DNA from: Prevotella sp. UBA3675 | Lineage (GTDB): Bacteria > Bacteroidota > Bacteroidia > Bacteroidales > Bacteroidaceae | DNA length: 6,091 nucleotides | Direction: 5' to 3' | NCBI GenBank assembly: GCA_002372235.1 | Contig: DFJI01000044.1 | Span: 1 to 6,091 of the forward strand | Shown: positions 4,704 through 6,091 of the stretch, piece by piece | How positions within the stretch are numbered: the first letter of the stretch is position 1 | Layout of the letters: every line of letters starts with the position of its first letter | The notes under the pieces: generated by a model | The model's database searches: none | What the model was told of the DNA's origin: nothing | Seen by the model: the letters and a program-made list of their open reading frames with translations, nothing else | Position numbers and translations under genes: made by a program

Positions 4704-6091
4704 GCGTTGATTTCGCGGAGCAGTCGGTCGGCGTGTCCCCAGCGGTCCATCATGAACAGCACGTAGCGAATGTCAACGCCGATGCAGCGGGCGAGCTTCG
4801 AGTCGAAGAAGATGTCGCTGGAGAGCGAGTCCCAGTTGCCGTCGAAGGCCAGTCCGATGAGACGGTTCTGTCCGTCGAACATGGGCGAGCCGCTGTTGCC
4901 ACCCGTGATGTCGTTGGTGGTGAGGAAGCAGAGCTGCATGTCGCCCGTCTTCGGGTCGGCGTAGGGTGCATAGCTCTTGGCGCTGAACAGCTCCTTCATC
5001 ACCGGCTCCACGCGGTAGTCTTCCACCTTGTCGCCCGTCATCATCTTGCGGTGCAGGCTGGGCGCGTCGGTGTAGTAGCCTGAGGGATGTCCGCCCAGGT
5101 TATATTCCTTCACCTGTCCGTAGGAGAGTCGCAGCGTGAAGTTGGCATCGCTGTAGTGGGGCATGTCCTGCTCCATGCGCAGCTTGGCAGCGCAGAGCAG
5201 GCGCTCCTGTTCCTCGATGTCGCTGTCCACCTTCTTGAATCCGGCTTTCAGGTCGTTGTAGATTCTCATGAGCTGCTGTCCGAACTGCATGCCCAGGTCC
5301 TTCTTCATCGACCGCTTGTGGGTGTAGAGCCGTTTGCCGTTCTTCATGAGTCGCGACTTGTAGAGCTGGTCAACGAACTTCTGGTAGTCGCCGCCGAACT
5401 GGGTGTAGATGGTCTGGTAGAACTCGGGAATGTATTTCCCGTCGGTCGTGTGCTCGCGGTAGTTCTTCAGCATCACGGCCAGGATTTCGCGGTCGGTGGC
5501 CAGGTCGAAGGTCTCGCTGTTGTCCTTGAACTCCACGTAGCGCTTGCCTTTCTTGTCGGTCGAGTGCAAGCGCTGTGCGCGGATGGCACGCTTGGCCAGC
5601 TCGTCGTTGCGAGCGAACGACTCGGCCCAGTACATGAGCACCTTGCTCAGGTGCATCCGCTGCTGGTAGAGGCTCTGCATCTTCTCGAAGTCGAGCTGTC
5701 CCTTGTAGTGGCCGGTAGAGTCCATCCACTGCTGCAGCTGTGCTTCGTACTGCTGTTTCTGACCGATGAGTCCGATGGAGTCGATGCACTTGTTCATGCC
5801 GATGGAGTTCTTCCAGTAGTTGCTGGACTGTGCATACTTCGAGTCATACTTGATGCGCACGGCCTCTGAGGCATCCATGTGGCGCTTCATGACCTCCTGT
5901 TTCACGCCGCGCACCTGAGCGCGGATGGCATTCTCGGCATAGCGCTCCTCGATGCCGAAGCTGCTGAGATAGCGGCTGGTGCTGCCGGGATAGCCCATCG
6001 TCATGGAGAAGGAGCCCTCCTGATAGCCGTCCATCGACACGCGGGCCCAGTGCTTGGGGTGGTAGGGCACGTTGTCCTTGGAGTAGGCAGC
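4697..6091 (-). CDS. S46-family dipeptidyl-peptidase, DPP7-like, 5' end outside the window
   Basis: The last 464 residues of a peptidase of about 720; the frame is open to the window edge, so the GTG at 6068-6070 is internal. S46 enzymes are periplasmic serine exopeptidases that remove dipeptides from peptide N-termini, feeding amino-acid use in Bacteroidetes. Visible here are the SMTMGYPGSTSRYL segment, a long helical domain, and the serine motif TGGNSGSP with the nucleophile codon at 4892-4894. The sequence then reads LIGLAFDGNWDS and ends with the family's GVDIRYVLFMMDRW. The Gly at 4838-4840, 18 residues after the serine, occupies the place of Arg673 of P. gingivalis DPP11, which selects acidic P1 residues; glycine points to DPP7-like broad or hydrophobic specificity. 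The catalytic His and Asp and the signal peptide lie off the window. It is separated from pgeF by the repeat array. Confidence 0.93.
   Translation of the reverse strand, partial: AAYSKDNVPYHPKHWARVSMDGYQEGSFSMTMGYPGSTSRYLSSFGIEERYAENAIRAQVRGVKQEVMKRHMDASEAVRIKYDSKYAQSSNYWKNSIGMNKCIDSIGLIGQKQQYEAQLQQWMDSTGHYKGQLDFEKMQSLYQQRMHLSKVLMYWAESFARNDELAKRAIRAQRLHSTDKKGKRYVEFKDNSETFDLATDREILAVMLKNYREHTTDGKYIPEFYQTIYTQFGGDYQKFVDQLYKSRLMKNGKRLYTHKRSMKKDLGMQFGQQLMRIYNDLKAGFKKVDSDIEEQERLLCAAKLRMEQDMPHYSDANFTLRLSYGQVKEYNLGGHPSGYYTDAPSLHRKMMTGDKVEDYRVEPVMKELFSAKSYAPYADPKTGDMQLCFLTTNDITGGNSGSPMFDGQNRLIGLAFDGNWDSLSSDIFFDSKLARCIGVDIRYVLFMMDRWGHADRLLREINAK

Noticed and set aside
5087..5869. Plus-strand open frame of 260 codons
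   Set aside because: It mirrors the S46 peptidase coding strand; composition (Val, Leu, His, Gly) is typical of an antisense shadow.

Overview
The window looks like chromosomal DNA of a Bacteroidales bacterium, most likely Prevotella or a close relative. The evidence is an S46 dipeptidyl-peptidase, a Bacteroidetes-type AAA ATPase with a DUF4143 C-terminus, a C-terminal tail of the 'FDLQGRRVG...NGKK' type common on exported Prevotella proteins, TAnnTTTG-type -7 promoter boxes, and starts without clear Shine-Dalgarno sites. This placement is inferred from sequence features alone.

Left part, plus strand (1-1910). The window opens with the last 58 residues of an EamA/DMT-type permease. Next is an AT-rich stretch of about 300 bases. 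It holds an orphan ORF that encodes a good signal peptide and then stops after 34 codons, and a promoter sitting in a 33-bp-offset direct repeat. The promoter drives a full-length AAA ATPase (Walker A GIRQCGKT, Walker B CIIFDE, and a PD-(D/E)XK-like C-terminus).

Middle, minus strand (1909-4447). Three genes read leftwards: pgeF (laccase-domain, peptidoglycan editing/purine nucleoside phosphorylase family), a short formate/nitrite-transporter-family channel, and a small exported LolA-like protein. Gaps are 77 and 36 bases, with no internal promoter seen, so co-transcription is plausible. Directly after the lolA-like TAG stop, the same frame stays open for 86 more codons and encodes the C-terminal tail of an unrelated exported protein. 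This looks like a gene remnant. It ends just before a strong minus-strand terminator, which abuts the stop codon of the convergent ATPase gene.

Right part, minus strand (4448-6091). A 22-bp-period tandem array of about seven units, each built on an imperfect GATTTAGGCTAAATC palindrome, fills the space between pgeF and the S46 peptidase and runs into the peptidase stop codon. Two neighbouring units form an 11-bp stem followed by TTTTTAT on the minus strand, a plausible terminator for the peptidase. The peptidase is cut by the window edge. Its catalytic GNSGSP motif is present, with a glycine 18 residues later that suggests DPP7-like rather than DPP11-like specificity.

The complete genes are recognisable families. 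The unexplained parts are the 22-bp array, the direct repeat/promoter ahead of the ATPase, and the two gene fragments. No complete new multi-gene system is evident.
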